From Candidatus Microbacterium stercoravium (GTDB taxonomy: Bacteria > Actinomycetota > Actinomycetes > Actinomycetales > Microbacteriaceae), in contig DXAM01000154.1 of NCBI GenBank assembly GCA_019117025.1, positions 1 through 40,173 on the forward strand: 40,173 nt of DNA. Direction: 5' to 3'. The translations under genes were made by a program, and so were the position numbers. Of this stretch, positions 25,827-34,797 are shown piece after piece (position 1 is the first letter of the stretch; each line of letters opens with the position of its first letter). The notes beneath the pieces were generated by a model. The model had not been told where the DNA came from, ran no database searches, and saw only the letters and a program-made list of their open reading frames with translations.

Positions 25827-26726
25827 TCAGAAGCCGAGGCGTCCGAGATGCTTCGGGTCGCGCTGCCATTCCTTCGCGACGCGCACGTGCAGCGACAGGA
25901 ACACCCGCGTGCCCAGCAGCGGTTCGATATCGGCGCGGGCGCGTGCCCCCACCTCTTTCAGCCGCGACCCCTTGCGTCCGATGATGATGGCCTTCTGGCT
26001 GTCGCGCTCGATCACGATGTCTGCGTAGACATCGGTGAGTTCGGGATTGTCCTCCCGAGGCGCGATCTCCTGGATCTGCACGGCGATCGAGTGCGGAAGC
26101 TCGTCGCGCACGTCCTGCAGTGCGGCCTCGCGGATGATCTCCGCCACGCGGTCGTCGAGCGATTCGTCGGTGACCACGCCGTCGGGATAGAGGGCGGGTC
26201 CCTCCGGCATCAGCGCCAGCACCTCGTCGGTGAGCACGTCGAGCTGTTCGCCCGCCTCGCTCGAGAGCGGGATCACGGCGGCCCAGTCCTCGCGCAGGGA
26301 GTCGATCTCCACGAGGCGCTCCATGATCTCGTCGCGCCCCGCGGTGTCGGTCTTCGTGACGATCGCCACCTTCTTCGCGCGCGGGTAGCCGTCGAGCGAG
26401 GCGGCGATGCGCCGATCCCCCGGGCCGACCTTCCCGTTCGCGGGCACGCAGAACGCGATCACGTCGACGTCTCCGAGCACCGTCTCGACGAGGTCGTTCA
26501 AGCGCTGCCCGAGCAGCGTTCGGGGCCGGTGCACCCCCGGCGTGTCGACGACGATCAGCTGGCCGTCCGGACGGTTCAGGATGCCGCGGATCGCACGCCG
26601 GGTGGTCTGCGGCTTCTCGCTCGTGATCGCGATCTTCTCGCCGACCAGCGCGTTCATCAGCGTCGATTTGCCGACGTTGGGCCGCCCGACGAACGTCACG
26701 AATCCGCTTCTCGAGGTCTCAGTCAT
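25827..26726 (-). CDS. era: GTPase Era
   Basis: A 299-residue Era, a GTPase needed for 16S rRNA processing and 30S assembly. The G1 motif is GRPNVGKST, G2 includes PQTTR, G3 is DTPG, and G4 is TKTD (in place of NKxD, as in many actinobacterial Era proteins). The C-terminal KH domain contains IIGRKGSRLKEVGARAR. The ATG at 26726 overlaps the stop of the CNNM gene by 8 nt, so the two are coupled. No strong terminator is seen before leuA. Confidence 0.96.
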   Translation of the reverse strand: MTETSRSGFVTFVGRPNVGKSTLMNALVGEKIAITSEKPQTTRRAIRGILNRPDGQLIVVDTPGVHRPRTLLGQRLNDLVETVLGDVDVIAFCVPANGKVGPGDRRIAASLDGYPRAKKVAIVTKTDTAGRDEIMERLVEIDSLREDWAAVIPLSSEAGEQLDVLTDEVLALMPEGPALYPDGVVTDESLDDRVAEIIREAALQDVRDELPHSIAVQIQEIAPREDNPELTDVYADIVIERDSQKAIIIGRKGSRLKEVGARARADIEPLLGTRVFLSLHVRVAKEWQRDPKHLGRLGF

Positions 26727-28053
26727 GGGATCCGCTCTCTTCTGGTAGCTGGGTCTCGCCGGTGCGCGGGTGGCGCCCGAGCGCCTCGTCGACCTGACGA
26801 AGCGATTCCGAGCGGTCGACGAAGATCGTCGCGAGGCCGCGCCCCCGCCCGCGGGGCGTTCCGCCCGTGAGGATCAGGCCGTCGGTCTCGATCTGCTCGC
26901 CCGGCTGCGGCATGTGGCCGAGGTGCTTCGCCATCAGGCCGCCGATCGAGTCGACGTCTTCGTCGTCGATGTCGACGCCGAACAGCTCGCCGACCTCGTC
27001 TGCCCCGAGCCCCGCACTGACGCGATAGCTGCCGTCGGGCAGATGCACGACCTCGTTGGTGCGCGCGTCGTACTCGTCGTCGATCTCGCCGACGAGCTCT
27101 TCGAGCAGATCCTCGAGGGTGACGATGCCGGCGACTCCGCCGTACTCGTCGACGACGAGGCAGACGTGCACCTGGTCGCGCTTCATCTGCTGCAGCAGGC
27201 TCTCGGCGCGCATCTGCTCGGGGACGAAGACCGCGGGCCGGGCGTAGGCGACGACCGCGGCGTCGCGCCATCTCGGCGTGTTACGGAACGCGTGCTGAAC
27301 GAGATCCTTCAGGTAGAGCATGCCGACCACGCCGTCGACATCGCCGTCGTTGACGGGCAGCCGCGACAGGCCGCTCGTGAGGAACTCGTCCATCGCGTCG
27401 GCCGCGCTCATGGTCGACTCGATCGACACCATCTCGGTGCGCGGCACCATCACGGCCCGCACGATCTGATCGGTGAAATCGAACACCGAGTGGATGAGCT
27501 CGCGGTCGTCGTCTTCGATCAGGGCGTGCGTCGCCGCCTCGTCCACGATCGACAGCAGCTGTTCCTCGGAGTCGAAGCCGCGACGCCGGCCGCCCGGGAT
27601 CAGGCGCTCGAGCGCGACCGAGAACGGCTGCGCGACGATGCCGAACACGAGCTTGGCCGCGCGGATCGACGGCCCGCCGAAGGTGAGCACCTGTTCGGCG
27701 TAGCGCCGACCGAGGATCGCGGGTGCGGTCTGCACCGCGATGAAGGCGACCGCCGTCATGACGATGACGGTCACGAGCACGCCCCACCAGAGGCTCGAGA
27801 ACAGCTCCTGGAACGCGGCGGCGGCGAGCACGACGGCGCCGACGTCGCAGAGCACGCGCACGAAGCTGACAGCAGCCTCATGCGGATCCCGCGCGCGGGC
27901 GATCAGCGCGAGCGCCTTCGGGCTCTTGCCCTCGGCCGCATAGTCGACGAGGTCGGCCGACGATGTCACGCTGAGCGCGGCATCGAGTGCGGTCGCGAAC
28001 GCCGCGACGGCCAGGAGGACGATGACGCCCCCGAGCAGCAGAAGCTCCGTCAT
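26719..28053 (-). CDS. CNNM/CorC-type membrane protein with CBS domains
   Basis: A 444-residue protein with an N-terminal transmembrane DUF21/CNNM domain (hydrophobic segments at 3-24, about 60-80 and 90-110), a CBS pair ([13 protein letters not shown] through [24 protein letters not shown]) and a C-terminal CorC_HlyC domain ([19 protein letters not shown]). The family is linked to magnesium or cobalt efflux and is often misnamed hemolysin. It sits between ybeY and era, its usual place. Its ATG overlaps the ybeY stop (ATGA). Confidence 0.92.
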   Translation of the reverse strand: MTELLLLGGVIVLLAVAAFATALDAALSVTSSADLVDYAAEGKSPKALALIARARDPHEAAVSFVRVLCDVGAVVLAAAAFQELFSSLWWGVLVTVIVMTAVAFIAVQTAPAILGRRYAEQVLTFGGPSIRAAKLVFGIVAQPFSVALERLIPGGRRRGFDSEEQLLSIVDEAATHALIEDDDRELIHSVFDFTDQIVRAVMVPRTEMVSIESTMSAADAMDEFLTSGLSRLPVNDGDVDGVVGMLYLKDLVQHAFRNTPRWRDAAVVAYARPAVFVPEQMRAESLLQQMKRDQVHVCLVVDEYGGVAGIVTLEDLLEELVGEIDDEYDARTNEVVHLPDGSYRVSAGLGADEVGELFGVDIDDEDVDSIGGLMAKHLGHMPQPGEQIETDGLILTGGTPRGRGRGLATIFVDRSESLRQVDEALGRHPRTGETQLPEESGSHD

Positions 28054-28517
28054 GCCCGGCGGCGCCGTCTCTCGTCGCTCGCGAACGACGCGAGCAGCTC
28101 GCGCTGCAGCCCGAACATGCGACGCTCCTCGTCGGGCAGGGCGTGGTCGTAGCCGAGCAGGTGCAGCAGACCGTGCGTCGTGAGCAGCTTCATCTCATCG
28201 AGCACCGAGTGACCGGCCGTCTCGGCCTGGACCTCGGCGACCTGCGGGCACACGACGATGTCGCCGAGCAGGCCGGGCGGCGTGACCTGATCGGCCGTGC
28301 CCGGTCGCAGCTCGTCCATGGGAAAGCTCAGCACGTCGGTCGGACCGGGTTCGTCCATCCACTGCACGTGGAGCTGCTCCATGGCGGCCTCGTCGACGAG
28401 CACGATCGCGAGCTCGGCGTCGGGACTCACATGCAGCGCGAGCAGGTGGTGCTGCACGAGGCGCAGCAGAGCCTCCACATCGACGTCGAGCCCCGACTCG
28501 TTGTTGATGTCGATCAT
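28050..28517 (-). CDS. ybeY: Endoribonuclease YbeY
   Basis: A 155-residue metal-dependent RNase involved in 16S rRNA 3' maturation and ribosome quality control. The zinc site HGLLHLLGYDH supplies His115, His119 and His125, as in the family. The upstream SFPMDE and GDIVVCP strands are conserved. It overlaps phoH upstream (ATGA) and the CNNM gene downstream (ATGA), showing tight translational coupling. Confidence 0.95.
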   Translation of the reverse strand: MIDINNESGLDVDVEALLRLVQHHLLALHVSPDAELAIVLVDEAAMEQLHVQWMDEPGPTDVLSFPMDELRPGTADQVTPPGLLGDIVVCPQVAEVQAETAGHSVLDEMKLLTTHGLLHLLGYDHALPDEERRMFGLQRELLASFASDERRRRRA

Positions 28518-29581
28518 GACCGTCCTCGCTTCTGGCCGCGCGCGCCCGGCTGTGCGCGGCGGCGATCGGCGCGATTGGCGAACTCGCGCGCCTGCTCGAG
28601 CTCCAGCCGGTGCGCATTGCGCTTGTCGTCGTATTCGCCGTAAGCCTCGACGATCTTGCCGACGAGCGCGTGCCGCACGACGTCGTCGCTCGTGAGGTGC
28701 GCGAAGTGGATGTCGTCGACGCGGTCGAGGATCTTCCCGACGATGCGCAGGCCGCTCACCCCTCCGGGCAGGTCGATCTGCGTCGTGTCGCCGGTGACCA
28801 CCATGCGCGTGCCGAAGCCCAACCGGGTGAGGAACATCTTCATCTGCTCGGGAGTGGTGTTCTGCGCCTCATCGAGCACCACGAACGAGTCGTTCAGCGT
28901 GCGCCCGCGCATGTAGGCGAGCGGCGCGACCTCGATCGTGCCGCTCGCCACGAGCTTCGGCACGATCTCCGGATCCATCATCTCGTTGATCGCGTCGTAC
29001 AGCGGCCGCAGATACGGATCGATCTTGTCGGTGAGGGTGCCCGGCAGGAACCCGAGCCGCTCCCCCGCCTCGACCGCCGGTCGCGTGAGGATGATGCGGC
29101 TGACCTCGCGGCGCTGCAGGGCCTGCACGGCCTTCGCCATCGCCAGGTAGGTCTTGCCCGTTCCCGCCGGTCCGATGCCGAACACGATCGTGTTCACATC
29201 GATCGCGTCGACATAGTCGCGCTGACCGATCGTCTTGGGGCGGATCACCTTTCCGCGCGTGGAGAGGATCGCCTCGCCGAGCGCCGAGCTCGGACGCTCG
29301 CCCGACGCGCTGAGCACGCGGTTCGACGCCGTGACGTCGGCCGGCTCGATCGAGAGACCGTTGCGGGTCATCTCGAGCAGCTCGTCGACGAGCACGCGCG
29401 CCGCGCTCACCGCGCTCTGCTCGCCCGAGAGCGTGATCTCGTTGCCGCGCACGAGCACATCGACGCTCGGGTGCTCCTTCTCGACGATGCGCAGCAGACG
29501 ATCCTGCGGGCCGAGCAGCTGCACCATCGCGATGCCGTCGGCCGTGATCGTGACGGAGGTGGGGGACGGATCGTCAGCCAA
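28514..29581 (-). CDS. phoH: PhoH family ATPase
   Basis: A 355-residue PhoH-like P-loop ATPase. Walker A is GPAGTGKT (137-144), Walker B is VVLDEAQN, and TGDTTQID and the GVSGL segment follow. A short KH-like region precedes (residues about 40-80). Its function is not settled; the link to YbeY suggests RNA metabolism. The start is a TTG (29581-29579), overlapping the HIT gene stop, with AGGAAAAGAG upstream; no better start lies near, and a longer frame upstream would run through the HIT gene. Confidence 0.93.
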   Translation of the reverse strand: MADDPSPTSVTITADGIAMVQLLGPQDRLLRIVEKEHPSVDVLVRGNEITLSGEQSAVSAARVLVDELLEMTRNGLSIEPADVTASNRVLSASGERPSSALGEAILSTRGKVIRPKTIGQRDYVDAIDVNTIVFGIGPAGTGKTYLAMAKAVQALQRREVSRIILTRPAVEAGERLGFLPGTLTDKIDPYLRPLYDAINEMMDPEIVPKLVASGTIEVAPLAYMRGRTLNDSFVVLDEAQNTTPEQMKMFLTRLGFGTRMVVTGDTTQIDLPGGVSGLRIVGKILDRVDDIHFAHLTSDDVVRHALVGKIVEAYGEYDDKRNAHRLELEQAREFANRADRRRAQPGARGQKRGRS

Positions 29582-29921
29582 CGAGGCTCTTTTCCTGGAG
29601 GTCTCCGGCGAGCACATGGGCGTGCACGTGGAACACGGTCTGACCGGCGCCCTCGCCGGTGTTGAAGATGAGGCGGAACTCGCCGCCTGCGCGCTCCGCG
29701 GCGACGCGGTTCGCCAGGTCGATGACCTCGGCGAGCAGCGCCGGGTCGCCCGCGGCGAGCTGCGCCACGTCGCGGTACTCGCTCGTCTTCGGGATGACGA
29801 GCACGTGCAGCGCGGCCTGCGGGTTGATGTCGGAGATCGCGAAGACGCGCTCGGTCTCGGCGACGATCTCACCAGGGATCTCGCCGCTGAGGATACGGGT
29901 GAAGATGCTCGGCTCGGTCAT
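29574..29921 (-). CDS. HIT-family nucleotide-binding protein
   Basis: A 115-residue histidine triad protein with FNTGEGAGQTVFHVHAHVL; the triad is His98, His100 and His102. Such proteins hydrolyse nucleotide phosphoramidates such as AMP-lysine; the substrate here is unknown. The ATG at 29921 follows TAGAAT at a 7-nt spacing, a near-ideal -10 box, so the gene probably starts a leaderless transcript for HIT-phoH-ybeY-CNNM-era. The stop overlaps the phoH start by 8 nt. Confidence 0.93.
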   Translation of the reverse strand: MTEPSIFTRILSGEIPGEIVAETERVFAISDINPQAALHVLVIPKTSEYRDVAQLAAGDPALLAEVIDLANRVAAERAGGEFRLIFNTGEGAGQTVFHVHAHVLAGDLQEKSLVG

Positions 29922-29928
29922 GGTCTCG

Positions 29929-29934
29929 ATTCTA
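29929..29934 (-). promoter_or_regulatory. -10 box for a leaderless transcript (HIT gene)
   Basis: TAGAAT, then 7 nt, then the ATG at 29921. It lies in the 20-bp gap after rsmE. It is the best -10 match among the leaderless candidates. Confidence 0.55.
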
Positions 29935-29941
29935 CGGGGAA

Positions 29942-30667
29942 TCACCAGCGGCCGAGCCGTGCATTCAGCACGGCGAGGGCCGCGGGCCCCGCGGTGGAGG
30001 TGCGCAGCACGCTGTCGCCCAGCCGGGCGCGGATCGCGCCGCCGGCCGTGAGGCGTTCGATCTCCTCGGGCGCGATGCCGCCCTCCGGCCCCACGACGAG
30101 GATCAGATCCCCCGCAGGCAGCTCGGCTGAGGTCAGCGCAGCGTCCGTCCAGGGGTCGAGCACCACGCACGTTGCGCCCGTGCGCGCGGCGAGTTCGGCC
30201 GTCGGAACGACCGCCTCGACCTCGGGGATCCACGCGCGATGCGCCTGCTTCGCGGCTTCGCGCACGATCGACTGCCAGCGGGCGCGGCCTTTGTCTGCTT
30301 TCGGCCCCTGCCACCGCGAGACGCTGCGGGCCGCCTGCCACGGCACGATGCCGTCGATGCCCAGTTCGGTCGCCGCCTGCACGGCGAGCTCATCGCGGTC
30401 GCCCTTCGCCAGCGCCTGCGCGAGCAGCACGCGGCGCGCGGGGACGCTGCGCTCGTCGCGCGCGTCGATGCGGATCTCGACCCGCTTCGGATCCGCCGAG
30501 ACGACCGCTCCCTCGAGCCACGCGCCGCGACCGTCGGTGAGCGTCACGGCCTCGCCCGCGCGCACGCGGCGCACGCTCGCGGCATGGTGCGCCTCGGATC
30601 CGGTGAGCGCGACGACGTCGCCCGGTCCCGCGGACGCCGCGGCGTCATCGACGAAGTGGAGCGCCAC
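29942..30667 (-). CDS. rsmE: 16S rRNA m3U1498 methyltransferase
   Basis: A 241-residue SPOUT methyltransferase that methylates U1498 of 16S rRNA. The N-terminal PUA-like domain has SEAHHAASVRRVRAGE and the C-terminal SAM-binding knot shows VVGPEGGIAPEEIE and LGDSVLRTSTAGPAAL. The start is GTG at 30667, 6 nt after the dnaJ stop, so it is co-transcribed with hrcA-dnaJ. Confidence 0.95.
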   Translation of the reverse strand: MALHFVDDAAASAGPGDVVALTGSEAHHAASVRRVRAGEAVTLTDGRGAWLEGAVVSADPKRVEIRIDARDERSVPARRVLLAQALAKGDRDELAVQAATELGIDGIVPWQAARSVSRWQGPKADKGRARWQSIVREAAKQAHRAWIPEVEAVVPTAELAARTGATCVVLDPWTDAALTSAELPAGDLILVVGPEGGIAPEEIERLTAGGAIRARLGDSVLRTSTAGPAALAVLNARLGRW

Positions 30668-30673
30668 GGTCGC

Positions 30674-31780
30674 CTAGCCGCGGAACCGGTCGCGGAGCTT
30701 GGAGAACAGCCCCTGCTGGTGCTCGGCGAGCTGCGGGCCCGGGGCCTTCGTGCGCTTGGCGAGCTCCTCCACGAGCTGACGCGTCTTGTGGTCGACCTTC
30801 GTCGGGGTCACGACCTGCACCGCGACCCGGAGGTCGCCGCGGCGCTTCGAGCGCAGGCCGGTGATGCCCCGATCCGCGATCTTGAGCACGTCGCCCGACT
30901 GCACGCCCGCGCGCACCTCGAGATCGACCGCGCCGTCGAGCCCGTCGATCGAGGCCGTCGTGCCGAGGATCGCGTCGGTCATCGACACCTCGAGCGTGGC
31001 GAGCAGGTCGTCGCCGTCGCGGCTGAACACCGCATGCGGCGCGACGTGGATCTCGATGTACAGGTCGCCGTTCGGGCCTCCCGCGGGGCCGATCTCGCCG
31101 GAGCCCGGCATCTGCAGGCGCAATCCCGTCTCGACGCCGGCCGGGATGTCGAGTCCGACCGTGCGGCGCGAACGCACGCGCCCCTGGCCGCCGCAGGTCG
31201 CGCACGGGTGCGGGATACGCGTGCCGTAGCCCTGGCAGGAACCGCAGGGCTGCTGGGTGACGACGTTGCCGAGCAGGCTGCGCACCTGACGGCTCACGTG
31301 CCCCGACCCGCCGCAGACATCGCAGCGCTCGGGCTCGGTGCCGGGCTGGCAGCAGCTTCCGGCACAGGTCTCGCAGAGCACCGCCGTGTCGATCTCGACG
31401 TCACGGTGCGTGCCGAACACGACGTCGCCGAGCTCGAGCTCGATGCGCACCAGCGCGTCTTCGCCCTGCTGGCGCCGCGACCGCGGCCGGCCGCCGCGCG
31501 ATCCGCCGCCGCCGAAGAACGCCTCGAACACATCGCCGAACCCGCCGAAACCGCCGCCGAACCCGCCCGCGGCCTGATCGCCGCCCATGTCGTAGCGTCG
31601 GCGCTGCTCGGAATCGCTCAGCACCTCGTACGCGTGCGTAACCGATTTGAACTCCTCGGCCGCCTCGGCCGACGGGTTCACGTCGGGGTGCAGCTTGCGG
31701 GCGAGTTTGCGATACGCCTTCTTGATCTCATCGTTGCTCGCCTCGCGCGAGACGCCGAGAACGTCGTAGTGGTCTGCCAC
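30674..31780 (-). CDS. dnaJ: Chaperone DnaJ (DnaJ2 type, hrcA-linked)
   Basis: A 368-residue type I J-protein that delivers clients to DnaK. The J domain has HPD ([10 protein letters not shown]), followed by a Gly/Phe linker ([14 protein letters not shown]) and four zinc motifs ([32 protein letters not shown]). The first motif ends in Cys rather than Gly, which I believe is common in actinobacterial DnaJ2. The start is GTG at 31780, with GGAAAG 6 nt upstream. It lies 46 nt after hrcA, so it is probably under CIRCE control too. Confidence 0.95.
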   Translation of the reverse strand: MADHYDVLGVSREASNDEIKKAYRKLARKLHPDVNPSAEAAEEFKSVTHAYEVLSDSEQRRRYDMGGDQAAGGFGGGFGGFGDVFEAFFGGGGSRGGRPRSRRQQGEDALVRIELELGDVVFGTHRDVEIDTAVLCETCAGSCCQPGTEPERCDVCGGSGHVSRQVRSLLGNVVTQQPCGSCQGYGTRIPHPCATCGGQGRVRSRRTVGLDIPAGVETGLRLQMPGSGEIGPAGGPNGDLYIEIHVAPHAVFSRDGDDLLATLEVSMTDAILGTTASIDGLDGAVDLEVRAGVQSGDVLKIADRGITGLRSKRRGDLRVAVQVVTPTKVDHKTRQLVEELAKRTKAPGPQLAEHQQGLFSKLRDRFRG

Positions 31781-31826
31781 AGTCGCCTTTCCGCGGGATC
31801 GCCGCGATGGGGGTCGGTTGCCGCGG

Positions 31827-32858
31827 TCAGCGGCGCTCGTCTTCTTCCAGAACGCGCGTGAGGTAGGTCGCGACCGCACGAGCGGCCGCGAGATTGCGCG
31901 GGTAGTCCATGCGCGTCGGACCCATGAGGCCCACGCGCGCGCGGCCGATCGCCGCGTCGTATTCGCTCGCGACGATCGATGCCTCGCCGAGGCCGAACTC
32001 CGCGTTCTCCCGGCCGATGCTCGTCGCCCAGCCGTTGTCGTCGGGATCCATCGCGCTCATCAGCCGCAGCAGTGTGACCTGCTCCTCGATGGCCTCCAGC
32101 AGCGGATGGATGCTTCCCCGGAAGTCATCCTCGCGTCGGGCGAGCGTCGCGGCGCCAGCCATGACGAGGCGGTTCTGCCGGAAGGCGTCGAGCTCTTCGG
32201 CGATCGCACGCACGATGGCATCACGGGCGTGGCGCGCAGTCAGCCCCATGCCCGCGGCGTCGGCCGACGCGAGCCCGTCGGCGGCGGCCGCGATGCTGCG
32301 GTCGACGATGATCGGCTGGATGTGCGCCAGCACGGCATCGATGTCGTCGGCGTGCGCGGGCGCGCCGAGCGCGGCGAGGCGCTGCGAGACCCGGCCGGTG
32401 TCGGTCACGAGGATGACGAGCACTCGTCGCGGCTCGAGCAGCACGAGCTGCACGTGCGTCACCGTCGCCCGGGCGAACGAGGGGTACTGCACGAGCGCGA
32501 CCTGTCCGGTGAGCTGGGTCAGCACCCGCACCGTGCGCGCGAGCAGATCGTCGAGGTCTGCGGGATCCGTGAGGAACGACTCGATCGCCGAGCGCTGCGC
32601 CGCGGACAGCGGACGCACGTGCGAGAGGTGGTCGACGAAGGCGCGGTAGCCCTTGTCGGTCGGCACGCGCCCGGACGACGTATGCGTCTGCGCGATGAGG
32701 TCGTCGTCTTCCAGCACCGCCATGTCGTTGCGGATCGTCGCCGCGGAGACGCCGAGCTGGTGCCGCTCGACGATCGACCTGGATCCGACGGGTTCGTGCG
32801 TGTCGACGAAGTCGGTGACGATGGCACGAAGCACCTGGAGTCGCCGGTCGCTGACCAT
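31827..32858 (-). CDS. hrcA: Heat-inducible transcriptional repressor HrcA
   Basis: A 343-residue repressor that binds CIRCE when GroEL is free. The N-terminal winged helix reads [20 protein letters not shown], with [20 protein letters not shown] and [16 protein letters not shown] following, all diagnostic. The ATG at 32858 has AGGGAG 6 nt upstream. A perfect CIRCE operator lies 18 nt upstream at 32876-32902, so the hrcA-dnaJ-rsmE unit is autoregulated. A second CIRCE-like site is at aceE. Confidence 0.97.
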   Translation of the reverse strand: MVSDRRLQVLRAIVTDFVDTHEPVGSRSIVERHQLGVSAATIRNDMAVLEDDDLIAQTHTSSGRVPTDKGYRAFVDHLSHVRPLSAAQRSAIESFLTDPADLDDLLARTVRVLTQLTGQVALVQYPSFARATVTHVQLVLLEPRRVLVILVTDTGRVSQRLAALGAPAHADDIDAVLAHIQPIIVDRSIAAAADGLASADAAGMGLTARHARDAIVRAIAEELDAFRQNRLVMAGAATLARREDDFRGSIHPLLEAIEEQVTLLRLMSAMDPDDNGWATSIGRENAEFGLGEASIVASEYDAAIGRARVGLMGPTRMDYPRNLAAARAVATYLTRVLEEDERR

Positions 32859-32875
32859 CCCACGCTCCCTTCGTG

Positions 32876-32902
32876 TTGGCACTCACATGGATCGAGTGCC
32901 AA
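32876..32902. promoter_or_regulatory. CIRCE operator of hrcA-dnaJ
   Basis: TTGGCACTC (32876-32884), nine bases, then GAGTGCCAA (32894-32902): a perfect 9-bp inverted repeat matching CIRCE. A -10 box TAGAAT (minus strand, 32907-32902) abuts it, so the start site lies inside the operator. Confidence 0.93.
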
Positions 32903-32907
32903 TTCTA
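32902..32907 (-). promoter_or_regulatory. -10 box of the hrcA operon
   Basis: TAGAAT on the minus strand, overlapping the edge of CIRCE by one base. The -35 would lie in the end of hemW and is weak. Confidence 0.6.
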
Positions 32908-32912
32908 CCGCC

Positions 32913-34127
32913 TCAGTCGGTGAGAGCTCGCACCACGGCGTCGGCGAGCAGCCGACCCTTGAGTGTGAGCACGACGCGGCCACGCACGGCCCGGGCCCCG
33001 TCGACAAGCCCGTCGGCGACGAGTCCCGCGACGGCGCGGCGCGCTCCCTCGCTCGGCAGGTCGGCGGTCGCCATGCCCTCGCGGATCCGCGTCTCGAGCA
33101 GCACGCGCTCGAGCGTGCGCTGCTCGGCATCGGGCGTCTCGCGTCCCGCCGCGGGCGAGCAGCCGGTCGCGAGCCGCTGCGCGTATGCCGCCGGGTGCTT
33201 CACATTCCACCACCGCAGGCCCGCCACGTGGCTGTGGGCGCCCGGCCCGAAGCCCCACCAGTCGGCCCCGCGCCAGTACGAGAGGTTGTGCCGCGAGCGC
33301 TGGTGCTCCCCGCGCGACCAGTTCGAGACCTCGTACCAGTCGTATCCCGCCGCGTTCAGCAGGCCGTCGGCGAGCTCGTACATGTCGGCCTGCAGATCGT
33401 CGTCGGGTGCGGGCACCTCGCCGCGCGAGATCTGGCGGTGGAGCTTCGTGCCCTGCTCGATGATGAGCGCATAGGCCGAGACGTGGTCGGGATCGTGCGC
33501 CAACGCAGTCTCGAGCGACGCCCGCCAATCGCCGAGGCTCTCCCCCGGCGCGCCGTAGATCAGGTCGAGGCTCACGTCGAGCCCCGCGGCCCGCGCCGCT
33601 TCGACGGCCGTGCCGACGTTCGACGGCGTGTGGGTGCGATCGAGCGCCGCCAGAACGTGCGGGACCGACGACTGCATGCCGATCGACATGCGGGTCACGC
33701 CGGCGGCGGCGAGCTCGTCGACGACCGCGGGCGTGACCGTGTCGGGATTCGCCTCGACCGTCACCTCCGCGTTCGGTGCGAGACCGAATCCGTCGCGCAC
33801 GCCGCCGAGCATGCGCGCGAGGTCCCCCGCCGGCAGGAGCGTCGGCGTGCCCCCGCCGAAGAACACCGTCTGCGCCGCGCGCGCCGGGCCGGCCGCCGCG
33901 AGCACCCCCGTGGCGAGGTCGATCTCGCGCAGCAGCGTGTCGGCGTACTGATCCTGGCGTGCGCCGCGCAGCTCGGGCGCCGTGTAGGTGTTGAAGTCGC
34001 AGTATCCGCACCGCACGCGGCAGAACGGCACGTGGAGATAGACGCCGAAGTCGGTGCGCGCGTCGGTCGCCACACCGAGCAGGCCGTCGGCGGGCGTGGG
34101 ATCGCCGAGCGGAAGAGCGGAGCCCAC
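32913..34127 (-). CDS. hemW: Radical SAM protein HemW (coproporphyrinogen oxidase-like)
   Basis: A 404-residue radical SAM enzyme. The cluster cysteines are C36, C40 and C43 (CRVRCGYC), in YLHVPFCRVRCGYCDF. GGGTPTLLP follows, as does the EANPDTV strand and the HemW-type C-terminal domain. HemW is thought to be a heme chaperone rather than the true coproporphyrinogen dehydrogenase; biochemical role here is inferred. The start is GTG at 34127, 4 nt after the stop of the DUF1990 gene. Confidence 0.92.
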   Translation of the reverse strand: MGSALPLGDPTPADGLLGVATDARTDFGVYLHVPFCRVRCGYCDFNTYTAPELRGARQDQYADTLLREIDLATGVLAAAGPARAAQTVFFGGGTPTLLPAGDLARMLGGVRDGFGLAPNAEVTVEANPDTVTPAVVDELAAAGVTRMSIGMQSSVPHVLAALDRTHTPSNVGTAVEAARAAGLDVSLDLIYGAPGESLGDWRASLETALAHDPDHVSAYALIIEQGTKLHRQISRGEVPAPDDDLQADMYELADGLLNAAGYDWYEVSNWSRGEHQRSRHNLSYWRGADWWGFGPGAHSHVAGLRWWNVKHPAAYAQRLATGCSPAAGRETPDAEQRTLERVLLETRIREGMATADLPSEGARRAVAGLVADGLVDGARAVRGRVVLTLKGRLLADAVVRALTD

Positions 34128-34131
34128 GGCG

Positions 34132-34773
34132 CTACGCGAACAGCGGCGACACGGCGCGCAGATACGCCGAGTTCATGAGCCGTCGGCGCCGCTTCACCAG
34201 GCCGCGGAACATGCGGTAGCTCCACCGCACGGGCATGTCGAACGCGCGCACTTCGAACCACACCTCGTCGTTGTCGCGCCACTCGACGCTGAAGAGGATC
34301 TCACCGCTCACGAGCGTCGCCTCGACGGTGCCGATCGCGAAGGCCACGCGGCGCTCCTCCTCCGTGACGAAGATCACACGGTAATCGCCGTTGGCCTTGC
34401 GACCGCGGGCGCGGCCCGTGAGGTGCGCGGTCGCGCCGGCGCTGACGTACGGCAGACCGTCCGCGGTGAACCGCTGGTCGCCCTCGGCGCCCGTCGGCGG
34501 GTGCGGCGTGCCGTCGGGGTCGAAGCTCACGCCGGTGTAGCTGGGTTCGGCAGACGGACGCACGTCGGTGAGCTCGAGGCCCGCGCCCGTGATGACCCGC
34601 CAGGAGAGCAGGTCATCGCCCGCTTTGCGGAAGCGCGCCTCTCCGCTGCCGATGCGCCAGCTGTCGACCGCCGGCAGTGATTTCTCCGGCGGATACTGCA
34701 GCAGATCGGCGGCCTGACTGGCGCCGACCGCCGCATAGTCGACCGTCTGGTCACGGAAGGTCGCCCTGCGCAT
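34132..34773 (-). CDS. DUF1990 family protein
   Basis: A 213-residue protein of the DUF1990 (YndJ-like) family, recognised by VDYAAVGASQAADLLQYPP near the N-terminus and VEWRDNDEVWFEVRAFDMP late in the chain. No catalytic motif is known. The start chosen is the ATG at 34773, which follows TAGGGT by 7 nt; a GTG three codons upstream would lie in that -10 box. The gene sits between lepA and hemW. Function is unknown. Confidence 0.85.
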   Translation of the reverse strand: MRRATFRDQTVDYAAVGASQAADLLQYPPEKSLPAVDSWRIGSGEARFRKAGDDLLSWRVITGAGLELTDVRPSAEPSYTGVSFDPDGTPHPPTGAEGDQRFTADGLPYVSAGATAHLTGRARGRKANGDYRVIFVTEEERRVAFAIGTVEATLVSGEILFSVEWRDNDEVWFEVRAFDMPVRWSYRMFRGLVKRRRRLMNSAYLRAVSPLFA

Positions 34774-34780
34774 GCTGTCC

Positions 34781-34786
34781 ACCCTA
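34781..34786 (-). promoter_or_regulatory. -10 box for a leaderless transcript (DUF1990 gene)
   Basis: TAGGGT, then 7 nt, then the ATG at 34773, in the short gap after lepA. Confidence 0.45.
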
Positions 34787-34797
34787 ACCGGCGTCGC

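Noticed and set aside
31350..31385. First zinc motif of DnaJ ends in Cys (CETCAGSC) rather than Gly
   Set aside because: I recall the GSCC form in many actinobacterial DnaJ2 proteins, so it is probably lineage-typical and not a defect.
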